A stretch of 64,000 nt of DNA from Solen grandis (Eukaryota > Mollusca > Bivalvia > Adapedonta > Solenidae). Below are positions 23,570-36,225 of the stretch, piece by piece. A program made the position numbers and the translations under genes. The notes beneath the pieces are model-generated. The model worked only from the letters and a program-made list of their open reading frames with translations. It searched no databases and had not been told where the DNA came from. The DNA is taken from the NCBI GenBank assembly GCA_021229015.1, contig CM037777.1:55009089-55073088 (forward strand), read 5' to 3'. How positions within the stretch are numbered: the first letter of the stretch is position 1; every line of letters starts with the position of its first letter.

Positions 23570-26060
23570 ATACTGAGGGAGAATAGACAATAACATAAAA
23601 CAATCACCAATTATAATGTTTGAATTACAGTTACATGCCTGAAAAGGGGTAATAATTAAATAAAAATTCTTCCAATTGCTGATGAATCCTTAAATTCTTA
23701 CAATTACTTGGACAAAGAAATCAAGATTACACGTCCATACTGTTCGAGACTTACCGATTACATTTTTTTTTATAAAAAGTATGTATGTTATGCTAATAGG
23801 AAACAAGCTCGCTGTAATATACATTTAGTCTTTCGAAAATAAATTGTATACACCGAGGTATTATCATTCTTAAAACCGTCAACTTGTCTGGTATGGGGCA
23901 ATTGTTATTGATCCAGGACACTATACCTTGGCACCCCAGAAATGGTTAATTAATCTGTGTATGGAAGCAGTCAGCCATGACCTTCTATATACTGATTATC
24001 TCATTGATTAGATTCCTGCTCAAAGATGACACTTTCCTTTTCATTGAGCCAGCATTACTCTGTGTGTATTGCCCCCAGACACGTTAAGCCAACTTGCTGT
24101 ACATGTCACAGATACTTAAATGTGTTAAGATGCGTTAATGGTTAAATGTAATGGGTGTGTCCCACTTAGCTTACTTTCTATATTTCGTTACCAAAAAGAG
24201 TTTGCAAAGTAAATTAGGCCAGGTAGTAAAAAGGTGTTTATTTGATATGTGCGATACCATATTAAAAATCTCTGTTTTCTCCATCATGCGAGAAATAATA
24301 TTGTGAAAGTACATTATATAATTTATATGTTGCCGTGTATGGTAGATGTCCAAAATCCAGTTGGCACAATCGTAAATATACAGTAATAGCAGACAATATA
24401 TGCAGTATTCTTCCGGGTCGGCAGGATATAATTGGGGGTTCTAACTTGGTACTTGAAACATCTTTTATTACGCATAATAAATCAAGTTTGATCTTTGTAA
24501 ATAAATAAACTGACAAAACGGTGACTAACATGATAACATGGCCGCATGTAAAGATTCGTGTTATTTATGTCACATTACAATGCTTAAATTCGTGAACATC
24601 TGCATGTTGCTGATCGTAACATCTGTATGTTGCTTTTGTTGTTTGTGTTTGATGAAGAAATGAAACATGTAAAAAAATTAAGTAAAGCTGAGAAATAATT
24701 AACACAAATGCATACAGTATTCGTTTTCGTATTTGATTACATTACGGTTGTAATTCTAAACGAAATTGCCAGTAATGTAAATAAAGAATGATGCACGCGA
24801 TAACCAGAACAGAGAATAAGAAGTCATTTAAATAAAATTTTTAGTATGCAAAATAAGAATTTGAATAATTCAATAATGATATTTCGGTTATTATGATCCA
24901 CTGCTGTAACCTATGTATTTATATTTATTTTCAGATATCTATTTTATTATCATAGTCATCTTCATAATGTCATGGTAGAGATTCAATAGACCTATATTAA
25001 TACCGTGCATGATATACAACATGTTTGATTGACTTTTTAAATGTATGGGTTATATATTGATATGACAATAAACTGAAGTATACATTAATTAAATATAACT
25101 TATTTCTTCATAATTTTAATAGGATATAGCGCATGCGAGGTGGAATATTGTGCTCTACTGAGAGGTCCAAATGATTCTCTCGTCAGATGATCCATATTGC
25201 ATTCATATTCGGGAAAAAACATAATAGTGATGTGCGTTCTCCGTGAAAACAAACACCTGCTCGCGAACTCTGGGGGTTTTCCCAAAGGTTTAAAAATGAC
25301 TTACATCTGACGAAAGAATTACTAGGGCGTAACGTATGAAATTGCAATACTGAACATCTTTTTAATTATACATACCATGTGCATTATTAATATGATCAAA
25401 GATCTAATCAAGAGATTTGCTAGGATACTCGGCGATATATCGTATATTCGCGGCCAGATGTTTATTTTATTTTTTTCGACAAATGCGAAAGAAAAGAAAA
25501 TGATTGTTTTTCTTTTGCTTTAAAATATATTCTCAGATGTAGCACTAGTAAGTTACCTGATTATCATGCGTGTCCATTAAAAATCGGATAAATGAGTTTT
25601 TAACACATTATTCGTGCCGTTGGTTTTCGTTTTTAGGCAGCGAAAGTGTTTATAAAGTGAATAAATGCAAGAAAAGTATATGCATTTTTGAGAAAAGAAA
25701 AGGAGAAAAATATCAGTGGAATATAAATGAACAGCTTATTTAAGTTGTGGATAAGTTCTGTTACCTGGGTATTAATATGTTTTATATTAGCAATATGTCC
25801 TATGCAATTAAATCATTGTCTGAACAAGCAATAAGGGGGATGTCGGTTTTGTTATATATTTTCAACGTTTAAATTTTGATATACATGTATCAACAAAACA
25901 TCAGTTATTTGACAGAATGATGTGGGGAGAATATGAAATTGATAAAATTTAACGTATACATATAAAATATTGTAAATTTATTTTAGGCGTAAAATCACAA
26001 ACATTCGTCAAAAACACAATGGTGGAATGCGTTTCTGCCTATAATCTAAGGCGTAAAAAT
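23570..26060. other. Non-genic AT-rich stretch
   Basis: No gene, RNA or clear transposon is recognised. It is the upstream flank of the laccase gene and could contain its unidentified 5' UTR exon and promoter. Confidence 0.4.
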
Positions 26061-26082
26061 ATTATTATTATTATTATTATTA

Positions 26083-28388
26083 CGGCTTTCCGCAAACCTG
26101 CGGAAAACGTATAGGGTTTGTTATGTTTCTTCTTATTATTATTATTATTCCTCATTTTCCAACCAAATCCAAGAGTTAATTTCAGTATGTTGCCAGTGTC
26201 TGAGCAACATGAAAATTAAATTGCCTCGACAAAAATGTTCAAATTTTTAAATTCTATCATTTTAAATTTTCAATGACGTCAGATTTGACGTCAGCATTAA
26301 AAGTTTGTTCGCGCTCTGGAGCCTTTATTTTTTGTCGTTTTATCTTGATATTTTCACAGAAGAAGTATGTTATGATGTAAATGTGCACCTTGTCTTTCAA
26401 ATTTTCAAATTCGAAACATTTAAGAATTTATGGCAAAACCGAGTTTCGAACTTTGGTCCTAAAACTATCATTTAATGTTACAAAGGCTACTGAGGAGTTA
26501 GAAGCATGAAAAATAAACAGCTAATCGGCCCAGATATCTACTTTCTTTTTTCTGAAAGATTACCTTTTAAGTCACGTGGTAATGACGTCATTTAAAGGGC
26601 AAAATCCTATTTTTTCAAGGATTTCTCTCGCTCTGGCATCATACATTTCTAGTCAATTTAAATGAAATTGAAATTGCAGCGATAAAAAAGTATCTTTTTA
26701 TACATTCTTTCATTTTCAATTTTCATTGGCGTCATATGACGTCATATTTGACGTCAGCTTCAAAAGTTTGTTCATGCTCTAGAGCCTTCAGTTCTGGTCC
26801 GATTATCTTGATATTTTTACAGAAGATGTATTTTAGGGTGTAGATGTTCACCTTAGCATTTGAATTTCCAAATTCGAAAAGATTAAGATTTTATGGCAAT
26901 ACCAGGTTTCGAACTTTGGTCCAAAAACTAAATTTAACTGTTACAAAGCCCCCTGATGCGTTAGAAGCATGAAAATTGGACAGCATATTGGCATAGATGT
27001 TTACATTCTATTTTCTGCATTATTTATTTTGAGTCACGTGGTTATGACATCATCAAAAAGATAAAAATCATTTCTTTTTAAAGATTTCTCTCGCTCTAGT
27101 ATCATGAATTTTGAGTCAGTCTTAATTAAATCTTCAGAATTGATAGAGTTAAGATTGAAGTGATGCATACTGCCAAAAAAAAAAAATGTCACGTGGTTAT
27201 GACGTCATGCATACTAAAGCAAGAATTATTTTAAAAAATCATATAAAATCGCCAATTAGACCAATGAATTTATAATTTTCAAAAATATCGAAACTTAGTA
27301 CGTTCATAAGGTCTTCAAAATTTCAAGTAATTACGTCATCAAACATGTCGGATATTCATGTTTGATGGAATGCCTACTTGAAAACAAACCTGTTCGCATT
27401 CTCGAAGATATTTTTTTTTTCTGGATTAATATAACGTTAGCTGAACATGTCCTTGCAAAAAAATGATATTTTTCTTTAGTCAGTTGATTTTGACGTCGTT
27501 GAAATATAAAAAATCATTCATTTCAATATGTATTCGCGCTCTAGCGTCATGAGTATTGATGCCAATCTTAAGCATACCTTAAGGAATTTATGTTGTGTCA
27601 CTTGTTTATGACAACATTGATTTGTAAGCAACATATTTTAAAAAAGATCAAAAGATTGGATATATTAACATTAGATAAGTAAAATTGCCGTACCTTAGCA
27701 TGCGCAAAAAGTCCAGAAAATTTCAAGTGATTACGTTATCAAACATGACTTATTCATGTTTTTCGTAAAAGGGCTAATTCATGTAAATCTATTAATTTGA
27801 AGAAAGAAATGAAAGTGGTCATTGGTTTGATTGAGCAAGATCCCATTGTTCTTTTGCAGGAATGAGTGCCTGCGTTGAATAGCGAATTGTGATACGTTTT
27901 TGAGTAAATAAGTCGCATTTACAATGAATTAGTATAATTATACTAGAGCCAGAAAACCTTTACGGATATCTTATTGCATTTGTTATCACGGCTTTCCGCA
28001 AACCTGAAGAAAATGACAAATACATGTAATTCTACCTACCGATTTTTTATGTTTTCTAAATGTATAACGGTTTCTTTTTCTAAATCTGTAAAAATAAGCA
28101 AATATAATAAGCAAATGAATAGTTGAAAGTTTCAAGACGTTTATAACGTTAATTACATAGAAATAAGAAAGTATTTTTATGATTTTGCTTAAACCCCTGC
28201 CTTTCTTTCCATGTATTTTTCCAAATGTAAAACTCAATCAATTTAAAGGTTGGAAGTCATGGATTTCAAACTTTTTTTTCTTCTTTACAATTTCAATTGT
28301 GGGTCAAATTGCAATGAATATTTGTTAAGTAATATGCTTACGAAGAAAAAGATATTAAATAGAGAATAAAAAACTTTTAAAATCGATT
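26083..28388. repeat. Repeat complex, left half (modules A1 and A2)
   Basis: It begins after an (ATT)n run with CGGCTTTCCG and a hairpin TTTCCGCA-AACC-TGCGGAAA (26087-26106). Two tandem modules of about 470 bp follow (about 26230-26700 and 26701-27140). They share TTTGACGTCAGC, GCTC-GAGCC, TATCTTGATATTTT and AGTTTCGAACT blocks. Each module carries CRE palindromes (TGACGTCA) and a CACGTG E-box. A second CGGCTTTCCG lies at 27989-27998. No protein is encoded. The segment 26691-28388 is repeated in direct orientation at 30679-32068. Confidence 0.8.
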
Positions 28389-30678
28389 CCAGTTTGCATA
28401 TTTCTCCTTGACATATTTTTCTCGGCGACGTTGACTCATTTCTTGTACTATTTCACAAGTGAAATCTTTTGTAGCCCATATGACCGAGATGCATGCATTG
28501 TTTTCACATTCCTTGAAAACTAGCAGTCACGATTATGTGTAATTTGATAATACACAGCGAGGATACATTACAGTGTCAATGTATTCATATAGTGCAAACT
28601 TGATTGTACATAATCTCTAGGGGTCTCTGGGGTGGAAACAAATGCATACGTACAATACAAATCATGAAATAAATACACACGTATGTTTGCGGCGAGCAAG
28701 GACATATATTTCAAAATGGCATAATGTATGTACATTGTATTTACACCCAAGGATGCCAGTAAGACATGCACTGATAGATCATCATCGTTCCGTTAATGAC
28801 TAAAAAGTAATATTGAAAATCATGTATTCTTTAGTGCACTGATGGTACAAAAAGGAATTTATTGTTACCAGAATTTTAAAATATTTAGGTAAGCATCGTT
28901 GTTTAATATAGAAGCAACAACAATATAACCATTATCCACCACATAGAACAACACAATGCGGGTTTTTTGTTTTGTTTTTTACATTTTACAGATGAACCAA
29001 ATTTCAAGATTGGGTTGCTATCACGAGCCAGTAAAATGTTACCCTAAGATATATAACTTTAAATGAACAGGAAGTTTACATGAGCATGCAGTATGTGTGG
29101 GTTATATTGACATTACAATACCAGAGTATTTCAATCTCCTTTGGGCAGGGAAGCATTGAGACACATTGAAAAGAACCCTTACCCATAAAAGTATTTATGT
29201 AATATGAGAGTTTTGTTTTGCAAGCGTCTGCATAAGTTTACGCCATGTCATGGAATTGTTTATAAATAAAAGCATGGATTTCTGAAATATCACTAAACCT
29301 TTACAAGTATAATCATTCCGGTAACATGAGATTTTGTTTTGCAAACGTGCACCAAACGCTAGGTCAAAATAATGTCTGACGATAGCTAGAGTTATCACTA
29401 AAGGCAACTGATACCCCCGATTCTCACCTTGTCTTTGTTATATCTGACCATGAAAGAAGAGGGCCCTAGAGTATCATTAGCCTAATTAAAAATTAAAACA
29501 ATTCAGGTCATTTGATTTTACCTTGTAAGCTTCAGCAGCTTTGCTTCAAATTTCATATACATAATTCTCAAGAATACTAGTCAATCATCATTTTGCAGAC
29601 CGCAAATTTCAAGGAATCAACTTTATTTAAGCAATGTTAGTAGAACAAATTTGTGCCCAATGAAATTAAATTCTGACTACTTGTTTGATAGAAGAATTTG
29701 AAATGTTCTATATAGAGAAGTCCCATTTTCCGAGGGATAAACTTTACTTTATTTAAGCAATTATGGTAGAGCACATTGGGTTGACCATTTGTCCCAAATG
29801 ACATGAAGTTCTGACTTTTGGGTTGATAGAAAAAATATTAGAAATGTTCTGTACAAAGTATAAAAGGAAATGGGTCGAGCCCCTGCAGTCCTCTTAAGTT
29901 ATTAATTGTATTTCTTAAATTTTGTTAGAGCACTAAGAGGTACCGTTTCCGTCAAATGATATTAAATTCCTTGAGGAGGAATTTTGAAATTTCTGTATAG
30001 AGTATATGAGGAAATTAGCCGACCTCTTAGGGGTCTCATTTTTAAGGGATCAATTTTATTTTAGCTTATGGTAGAGCACTATAATGAAACCATTTGTGCC
30101 AAACGACATTAAATTCTTACTATTCTTAGTTTTAGAGGAGAAACACTTTTAAGTTTATAAGATAAAATTCTGTTGGTTGTCATGGCAACAAGAGTTCTAA
30201 ATGGATGAAATTCATTTTAACGTCTTTGGTGAAAGGCCTACCAAGGATCATTCATGCTAAGTTTCATCAATTTCTACCCTGTGGTTTCAGAGGATATGTC
30301 TTAAAGTAAATTGATGACGACGCAAGGTGACCACAAAAGCTCACATTGAGCATGTTGTGCTCAGGTGAGCTACGAAAGGTTATAGTGCTTCATATGACCT
30401 GATATACAATTGGAGTGATGATAACCTGTCATGCTACTAATACATGAAAAGCCAAATGATGCGGGTAAGTAATCAAGGAATTATGAATATGAATAATATT
30501 TGAAAAGAACAACAGGAGTTGTCCGTAAGACAGCACACTAGACTATTCCAAAGCTTATTATTGACGCTTTACTTTAATCAAAATGCTAAAGTTCAATTTA
30601 CTAAATTAAAATCACTCAATCTCATAACAGGCGGATCTTCTTCAATTTTTCAAAGAAGATATATATCGGGATTTTGTT
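28389..30678. repeat. Spacer between the two repeat copies, with a mollusc-type repeat end
   Basis: From about 29600 to 30160 a degenerate module of about 190-200 bp recurs (TGGTAGAGCAC, CCATTTGTGCC, GACATTAAATTC, TATAGAGTAT). It ends at about 30335-30372 with AGCTCACATTGAGCATG and GTGCTCAGGTGAGCTAC, an inverted-repeat terminus. A related terminus occurs at 44.47 kb. The earlier part (28389-29400) shows nothing recognisable. Confidence 0.5.
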
Positions 30679-32068
30679 ATCTTTTTATACATTCGATCAT
30701 TTTCAATCATCATTGGCGTCATCTGACGTCAGATTTGACGTCAGCTTCAAAAGTTTGTTTGCGCTCTAGAGCCTCCAATTTTGGTCCGATTATCTTGATA
30801 TTTTTACAGAAGATGTATTTTAGGATGTAGATGTGCACCTTGAAATTCAAATTTCCAAATTCGAAAAAAAAATAAGATTTCATGGCAATACCGAGTTTCG
30901 AACTATGGTCCAAAAATTAAGTTTAAATGTTACAAAGCCCCCTGATGTGTTAGAAGCATGACAATTGGGCGGCATATCGGCATAGAAATTAACATTCTAT
31001 TTTTTTTTTTTAATAATTTTCTCTTAAGTCACGTGGTTATGACGTCATCAAAAAGACAAAATGCATTTCTTTTTAAAGATTTCTCTCGTTCTGGTATCAT
31101 GAATTTTGAGTCAATCTTAATTAAATCTTTAGAATTGATAGAGTTAAAATTGAAATATGCATACTGCAAGAAATGTTTGTTTAGTCACTTGACTTTGACG
31201 TCGTTGAAATATAAAAATCATTCATTTCAATTTGTATTCGCGCTCCAGCGTCATGAGTATTAATGCCAATCTTTTTATGTTGTGTCACTTGTTTATGACA
31301 ACATTGATTTGTGATATATTAAAAAGATCATTAGATTGGATATATTAACTTTAAATAAGAAATATTGCCGTACCTTAACATGCGCAAAAAGTCCAGAAAA
31401 ATCCAAGTGATTACGTTATCAAAACTTATTCATGTTTTTCGTAAAAGGGCTAAATCATGAAAATCTATTAATTTGAAGAAAGAAATGAAAGTGGTCATTG
31501 GGTTGGTTGAGCAAGATCCGACTGTCCTTTTGCAGGAAAGAGTGCCTGCGTTGAATAGTGAATTGTGATACGTTTTTGAGTAAATGAGTCGCATTTACGA
31601 TGAATTAGTATAGTTATACTAGAGCCAGAAAACCTATACGGAAAACTTATTGCATTTACTATTACGGCTTTACGCAAACCTGAAGAAAATGACAAATACA
31701 TGTATATCTACCTATCGATTTTTTATGTTTTCTAAATGTTTTTATGGTTTCTTTTTCTAAATCTGTAAAAATAAGCAAATATATAAAGCAAATGAGTTGT
31801 TGAAAGTTTCTAGACGTAAATAACGTTAATTACATAGAAACAAGAAATTATTTTCACGATTTTGCTTACACCTCTGCCCTTGTTTCCATCTATTTTTGCA
31901 AATGTAAATCTCAATCAATTTAAAGGTTAAAAGTCATTGATTTCAAAATATTTTTGTTGTTTCTTACAATTTCAATTATGTGGATCAAATTGCAATGCAT
32001 ATTTGTTAAGTCATATACTTACGAAGAAATAGATATTAAATAAAAAATAAAAACTTTTAAAATCGATT
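30679..32068. repeat. Repeat complex, right half (direct copy of 26691-28388)
   Basis: The match begins at TATCTTTTTATACATTC and ends at TTTTAAAATCGATT in both copies. The right copy lacks about 300 bp that the left copy has around 27.15-27.48 kb. It keeps the paired GTCACGTGG and ATGACGTCAT motifs near 31028-31048. Its internal copy of the terminal motif is mutated (CGGCTTTACG, 31665-31674). Confidence 0.88.
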
Positions 32069-32390
32069 GAATAACGTGAGAAAACATTTCTTGAGGAAAG
32101 TATTATCATCTTAAAATGTTCCTGTTTTTTGTTTTGTTTTTTTTTGTTGTTGTTTTTTCTGCATGATAGTAAACGGATGCGTAATCAAATAAGATCTATA
32201 TTTATGCCTTCTCAATATCTTCTTAAGAAGATGAAAATGATAAAAAGAAAAAAAGATTTAAAGCTTATTTTTGAACATAAGTATATATTTATGATAAAAA
32301 TGATTTCCGCATTAAATCATACATTATTATGTATCATTATTCCATTTTTTTGTATTAACTTATATATTCAATACCTTTGAAATAAGCAAA

Positions 32391-32400
32391 CGGAAAGCCG
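32391..32400. repeat. Inverted terminal motif of the 26-32 kb complex
   Basis: CGGAAAGCCG is the reverse complement of CGGCTTTCCG at 26083-26092. As at the left end, an (ATT)n run lies beside it, at about 32434-32453. This could mark the right end of one 6.3-kb composite element. Confidence 0.4.
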
Positions 32401-32725
32401 CTTCGTTTGTATCTTAAACAAACGACTTCTAGTTATTATTATTATTATTATTATACGTCTCTGCTTAAGTCTAAGCACTATTGGTATGAAAGCAACAGTT
32501 GGTTTTTGAAGCTGTACACACTTATATAAAAGACACAAAACGCTTCAACGATTGCAGATTGTGCTAGATCGCCATAAAGCCCCCCACCCTCTCTCTCTCT
32601 CTCTCTGTCTCCCTTTCATCTTTCGCAACTCATTTTAAACATTAAGCTTAATTTGTTTTTTTTTAATTAAAGTGAAAGAGAGAGAAAGAAGAATAAATTG
32701 TAAATTGTATATAAATACATAAACA

Positions 32726-32728
<3 letters not shown>

Positions 32729-32769
<41 letters not shown>
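32729..32769. repeat. (GT)n microsatellite
   Basis: A GT run of about 40 bp lies immediately before the truncated LINE. The fusion creates a spurious open frame that starts in the repeat. Confidence 0.95.
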
Positions 32770-32770
<1 letters not shown>

Positions 32771-34320
32771 ATTATTCCAAGGGGAGATAACTTCTCAGAT
32801 TTTGTTTTCTTTATTCTTAAACGATATAGAAATGTTCTTCCAAAACAATGTATTAGAAGGTTTTACTATTGGTCAAATTGTTATATACCTACTTCTGTTT
32901 GCAGATGACGCGGCTCTTATATCGGACACGAGAGAAGGGTTACAACATTTATTAAATGGTTTAGAAAGCTATTGTAGGAAATGGAAGTTAACAGTCAACA
33001 TTGAAAAAACAAAAGTTATGATTTTTAGAAAAGGGGGTCGAATTGGTCAAGACTGGAAATGGTCGTACGCAGGTCAATCGATAGAAATCGTAAACTGTTT
33101 AGTTATTTAGGAATAGTTTTTACTTGTGGAGGTTCATTCCAACAAGCAACTAAAACACTAGTGGGAAAAGCACTCAGGGCAATGGGTTCACTATTCAATA
33201 TCACAAAGGAATATGACATCCCGATAAATATATTATTAAATCTGTTCGATAGTTATATAGGTTCAATCTTGAGCTTCAACTGCGAAGTGTGGGGATTTGA
33301 TCAGGCAGAAAATATTGAAAGGGTCCACAGGAAATTTTGTAAACGTATCTTAAATGTAAAAAAATCAACAAACTCACTAGCCTTATTAGCTGAACTGGTA
33401 GATTTCCTTTGATAATTGGCAGACAAATACGCATAATAAAATACTGGTTAAAATTATTTGGTAGTGAGAAAAGCAATAATTGTATACTCTCTGCCATTAT
33501 AGAACAACATCACTCTGAAATACAGTCTAATCCCCGTGTTAAAAACTGGTCAAACAAAGTTAAACATCTACTAGAAAGTACGGGTTTTAGTGAAATATGG
33601 TTTTATCCTGAGTCTGTAGACATAGTTAAATTCATGCCCGTATTCAGTAACCGAATAAAAGAAATCTATGTAAGCAAGTGGCACGAAAGTATTTCTCTTT
33701 CATCATCTATGCAAATGTTTTATAACCTTAAAAACTGTTACGAAATATCTGCGTATATTACAACTTTATACAATAAGCAACAGCGTAACACTTTAAGTAA
33801 AATACGACTATCAGCTCATGACTTGAAAATTGAAACAGGACGACATAACAATATAAATAGAAGCGAAAGAATTTGTGACTTGTGCTCATTAAGAAATATT
33901 GAAGATGAATTTCACTTTACACTTATATGTCCCTATTTTAAAGAATTAAGATCAAAATACATTCCAAATTATTATGTCAATCGTCCAAGTATGTGGAAAT
34001 TTATAGAATTACTTAATACAAATAAGAAGAAATTACTAATACGACTATCAAGCTACTATAAAAATGCATTTAAGTTAAGGAGAACATATTATTCTACAGT
34101 ACAGTAAACAATTCCAGGCTCCGTTACCAGATTTTAACCACTCTCATTAATAGTATTATTAGTATGTGTATACACTTGTATTGTTGTATTTTTTTTTATT
34201 TTTTTTTTATGTATTAATGCTGACCTGTCATCTCTATAGCATGTCTTTATCATTACTTATATTGACTATGAACTATTTCTATTTCTTAATTAAATTATGT
34301 TCTGTTCTGTTCTGTTCTGT
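32770..34320 (+). pseudogene. 5'-truncated LINE ORF2 (reverse transcriptase to zinc knuckle)
   Basis: Starting right after the GT run, the reading begins at the QGE...LFSLFLNDIE block of a reverse transcriptase. It contains the catalytic LLFADDAALISDT box (about 32890-32930) and the WKLTVNIEKTKVMIF block. After a frameshift near 33100 it continues FSYLGIVF to EVWGFDQAE, and after another near 33405 it reads IIGRQIRIIKYWLKLFG. The C-terminal zinc knuckle CDLCSLRNIEDEFHFTLIC (about 33873-33930) leads to the stop at 34107. The 3' UTR ends in a (TTCTG)n tail at about 34300-34320. The N-terminal endonuclease is missing. Frameshifts make it dead. The family is CR1/L2-like by its microsatellite tail, but this is not settled. 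Confidence 0.85.
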
Positions 34321-34487
34321 ATATCTGCTAATATTACTGTCTTTGAATTACAATACATGTTCTATTTATTTACATCACCGGTTTACCAATTAGAGAGAGA
34401 GAGAGAGACTCATCTTACATGTAATTACTAATAATACTATGTCTGTAAAACTCACTCGGCACATTTGAAGGCCTTCATATTCAACGT

Positions 34488-34530
<43 letters not shown>

Positions 34531-35267
34531 TGAAAGATGATAAACACACAATATCCTATGAAGAAAATATAAATTTCAGTATAATCTCATCAGCCGTTTT
34601 CCATTGTTTTCATTTGTACTGTATATATACATGTATCTTTTTTATACTGCTAATGTTTCCTACTGTTGTAGGAGTTATGCATATGAAAATAAAAGATTGA
34701 ATGATTTGTTTACTATTTTTCATCCGTTATGGTACTCCACCGACAACTCTTAATGGTTTACCACTATACCCATTAATCTTTTATGTATGTTATCGGAATT
34801 GCCTGTATTGTCCCATTGTGCTCTGTCATATTTAATTATCTGTATGTAATTTAAGGGTTAATGGGGAGAGCCGTAAATAAGTTTTGGAACTGCCATATTC
34901 TTGTGTGTATCATGTGAATCCAGTTGGCAATAAAACACGTTTAAACTAAACACTGTTGGTTTATTTTCGTATTAATCCAGTTGGCAATAAAATACGTTTA
35001 AACTAAACAATTATTTTCGTAATTAAATTTAAATGTTTTTTCTTCCAAAAATATTTTATACCTGGGCATCAAATAAACGTCTAAATATCATTTGAAATAT
35101 TTAAGAAGAAAAGCACAAAATCATATGGGTTATACGATATTTGAGTTTTGCAATGTCAAACAGCTTATATTTCGGACAGAAATAATTCACAAACCGTGAA
35201 ATAAGAAAGACAGCATGCACATTGCATGTTCATAATTATGTGTGTATTGAAATGGAATGGTGTACAA
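34321..35267. repeat. Simple repeats and a short tandem duplication
   Basis: It contains a (GA)n run at about 34393-34408 and a (GT)n run at about 34489-34527. A unit holding AATCCAGTTGGCAATAAAA and ACGTTTAAACTAAACA occurs twice (about 34917-34973 and 34974-35025). The duplicated piece looks like a transposon 3' end, but no coding part is attached. Confidence 0.6.
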
Positions 35268-36225
35268 GGGGTGTTCAAATATAAATGCAACTAGGCCAAT
35301 ATCTCGCTTTAAACAACGATTTGCACAAAATAGGTATATGTTTCGCATAGAAGGTTGTGTAAGCTTTCCTTTGATACCATGCATGTTTAAATCCGTTTAG
35401 TCTTGCGTTGACAATAGCTAGATTAACACTGTATACTCATGTACACCAAAGCTGAGGTTTATTTTCACTGAATAAATTCGGCCCTATATCAAGAGCCGCT
35501 GTATTCTTGGTACACAGACGAAAGACATATTTAATGAAATATGTCGTGATTATGGGAACTACATGAACTTTCTTATTCATCTGTCACACGGTGTTTAAAA
35601 GTGTGTAGATTCAGTAAAAGATGCGCTTCATGCAAGCCGTCCGAAAACTGCAACTTTGCCAAAAATAGTTGAAAAAGTAAGGATTTGATTGCTACCGATG
35701 CAAGATTTACAACTAGGCATATAGCTCAATGCGATGGCATCTCAGAAGGAGTCGTTCATACAATTCTAAGATTTGATTTAGAATTGAGAAGGATGAGTGC
35801 AAGATGGATACCCCATCTCCTTACAGAAGAGCAAGAACTTGCTCGGGTAAGAATCGCCAAACAATTGTTGAAACATTTCCCTAAATACAACAATCGATCT
35901 TTCGCAAACATCATCACTGGCGATGAGACGTGGGTTCACTTTTATGAGCTCAAGCGAAAGATACAGAACAAAATATGGGCATCTAAAGGAAGCCAAAGAC
36001 CTTGCATAGCAAAACGCACCATGAGTGTCAAAAAAGTAATGTATGTAATTTCTTTACAAATCAAGGTCCTGCTATTCAAAATGGGGTACCAAAGGGTAAA
36101 TCTGTAATGCCAAGTTTTACAAAGGCAAGGTCCTTTATAAACTAAAGAAATATTTCCCAAACCGTCTACCAGCAACTGGTCTCCGTGGTGTCAGGTTGTT
36201 ACATGACAGTAGTCAAGGCCGGGAG
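35268..36225 (+). pseudogene. mariner-family transposase pseudogene
   Basis: The element starts with a mariner-like end (AGGGGTGTTCAAATATAAAT, about 35269-35288). The transposase can be read in pieces: an N-terminal HTH part with RPKTATLPKIVEKV (about 35638-35680), then HIAQCDGIS, SARWIPHLLTEEQ and the first catalytic Asp in ITGDETWVHFYE (about 35915-35950). A RPCIAKRT block and KGKVLYKLKKYFP (about 36120-36160) follow, ending at GLRGVRLLHD near 36207. The second part of the catalytic triad and the right TIR are absent: homology stops abruptly near 36215. Frameshifts and stops at several points mean it is inactive. DNA cut-and-paste transposition at TA sites is the family's role. Confidence 0.85.
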
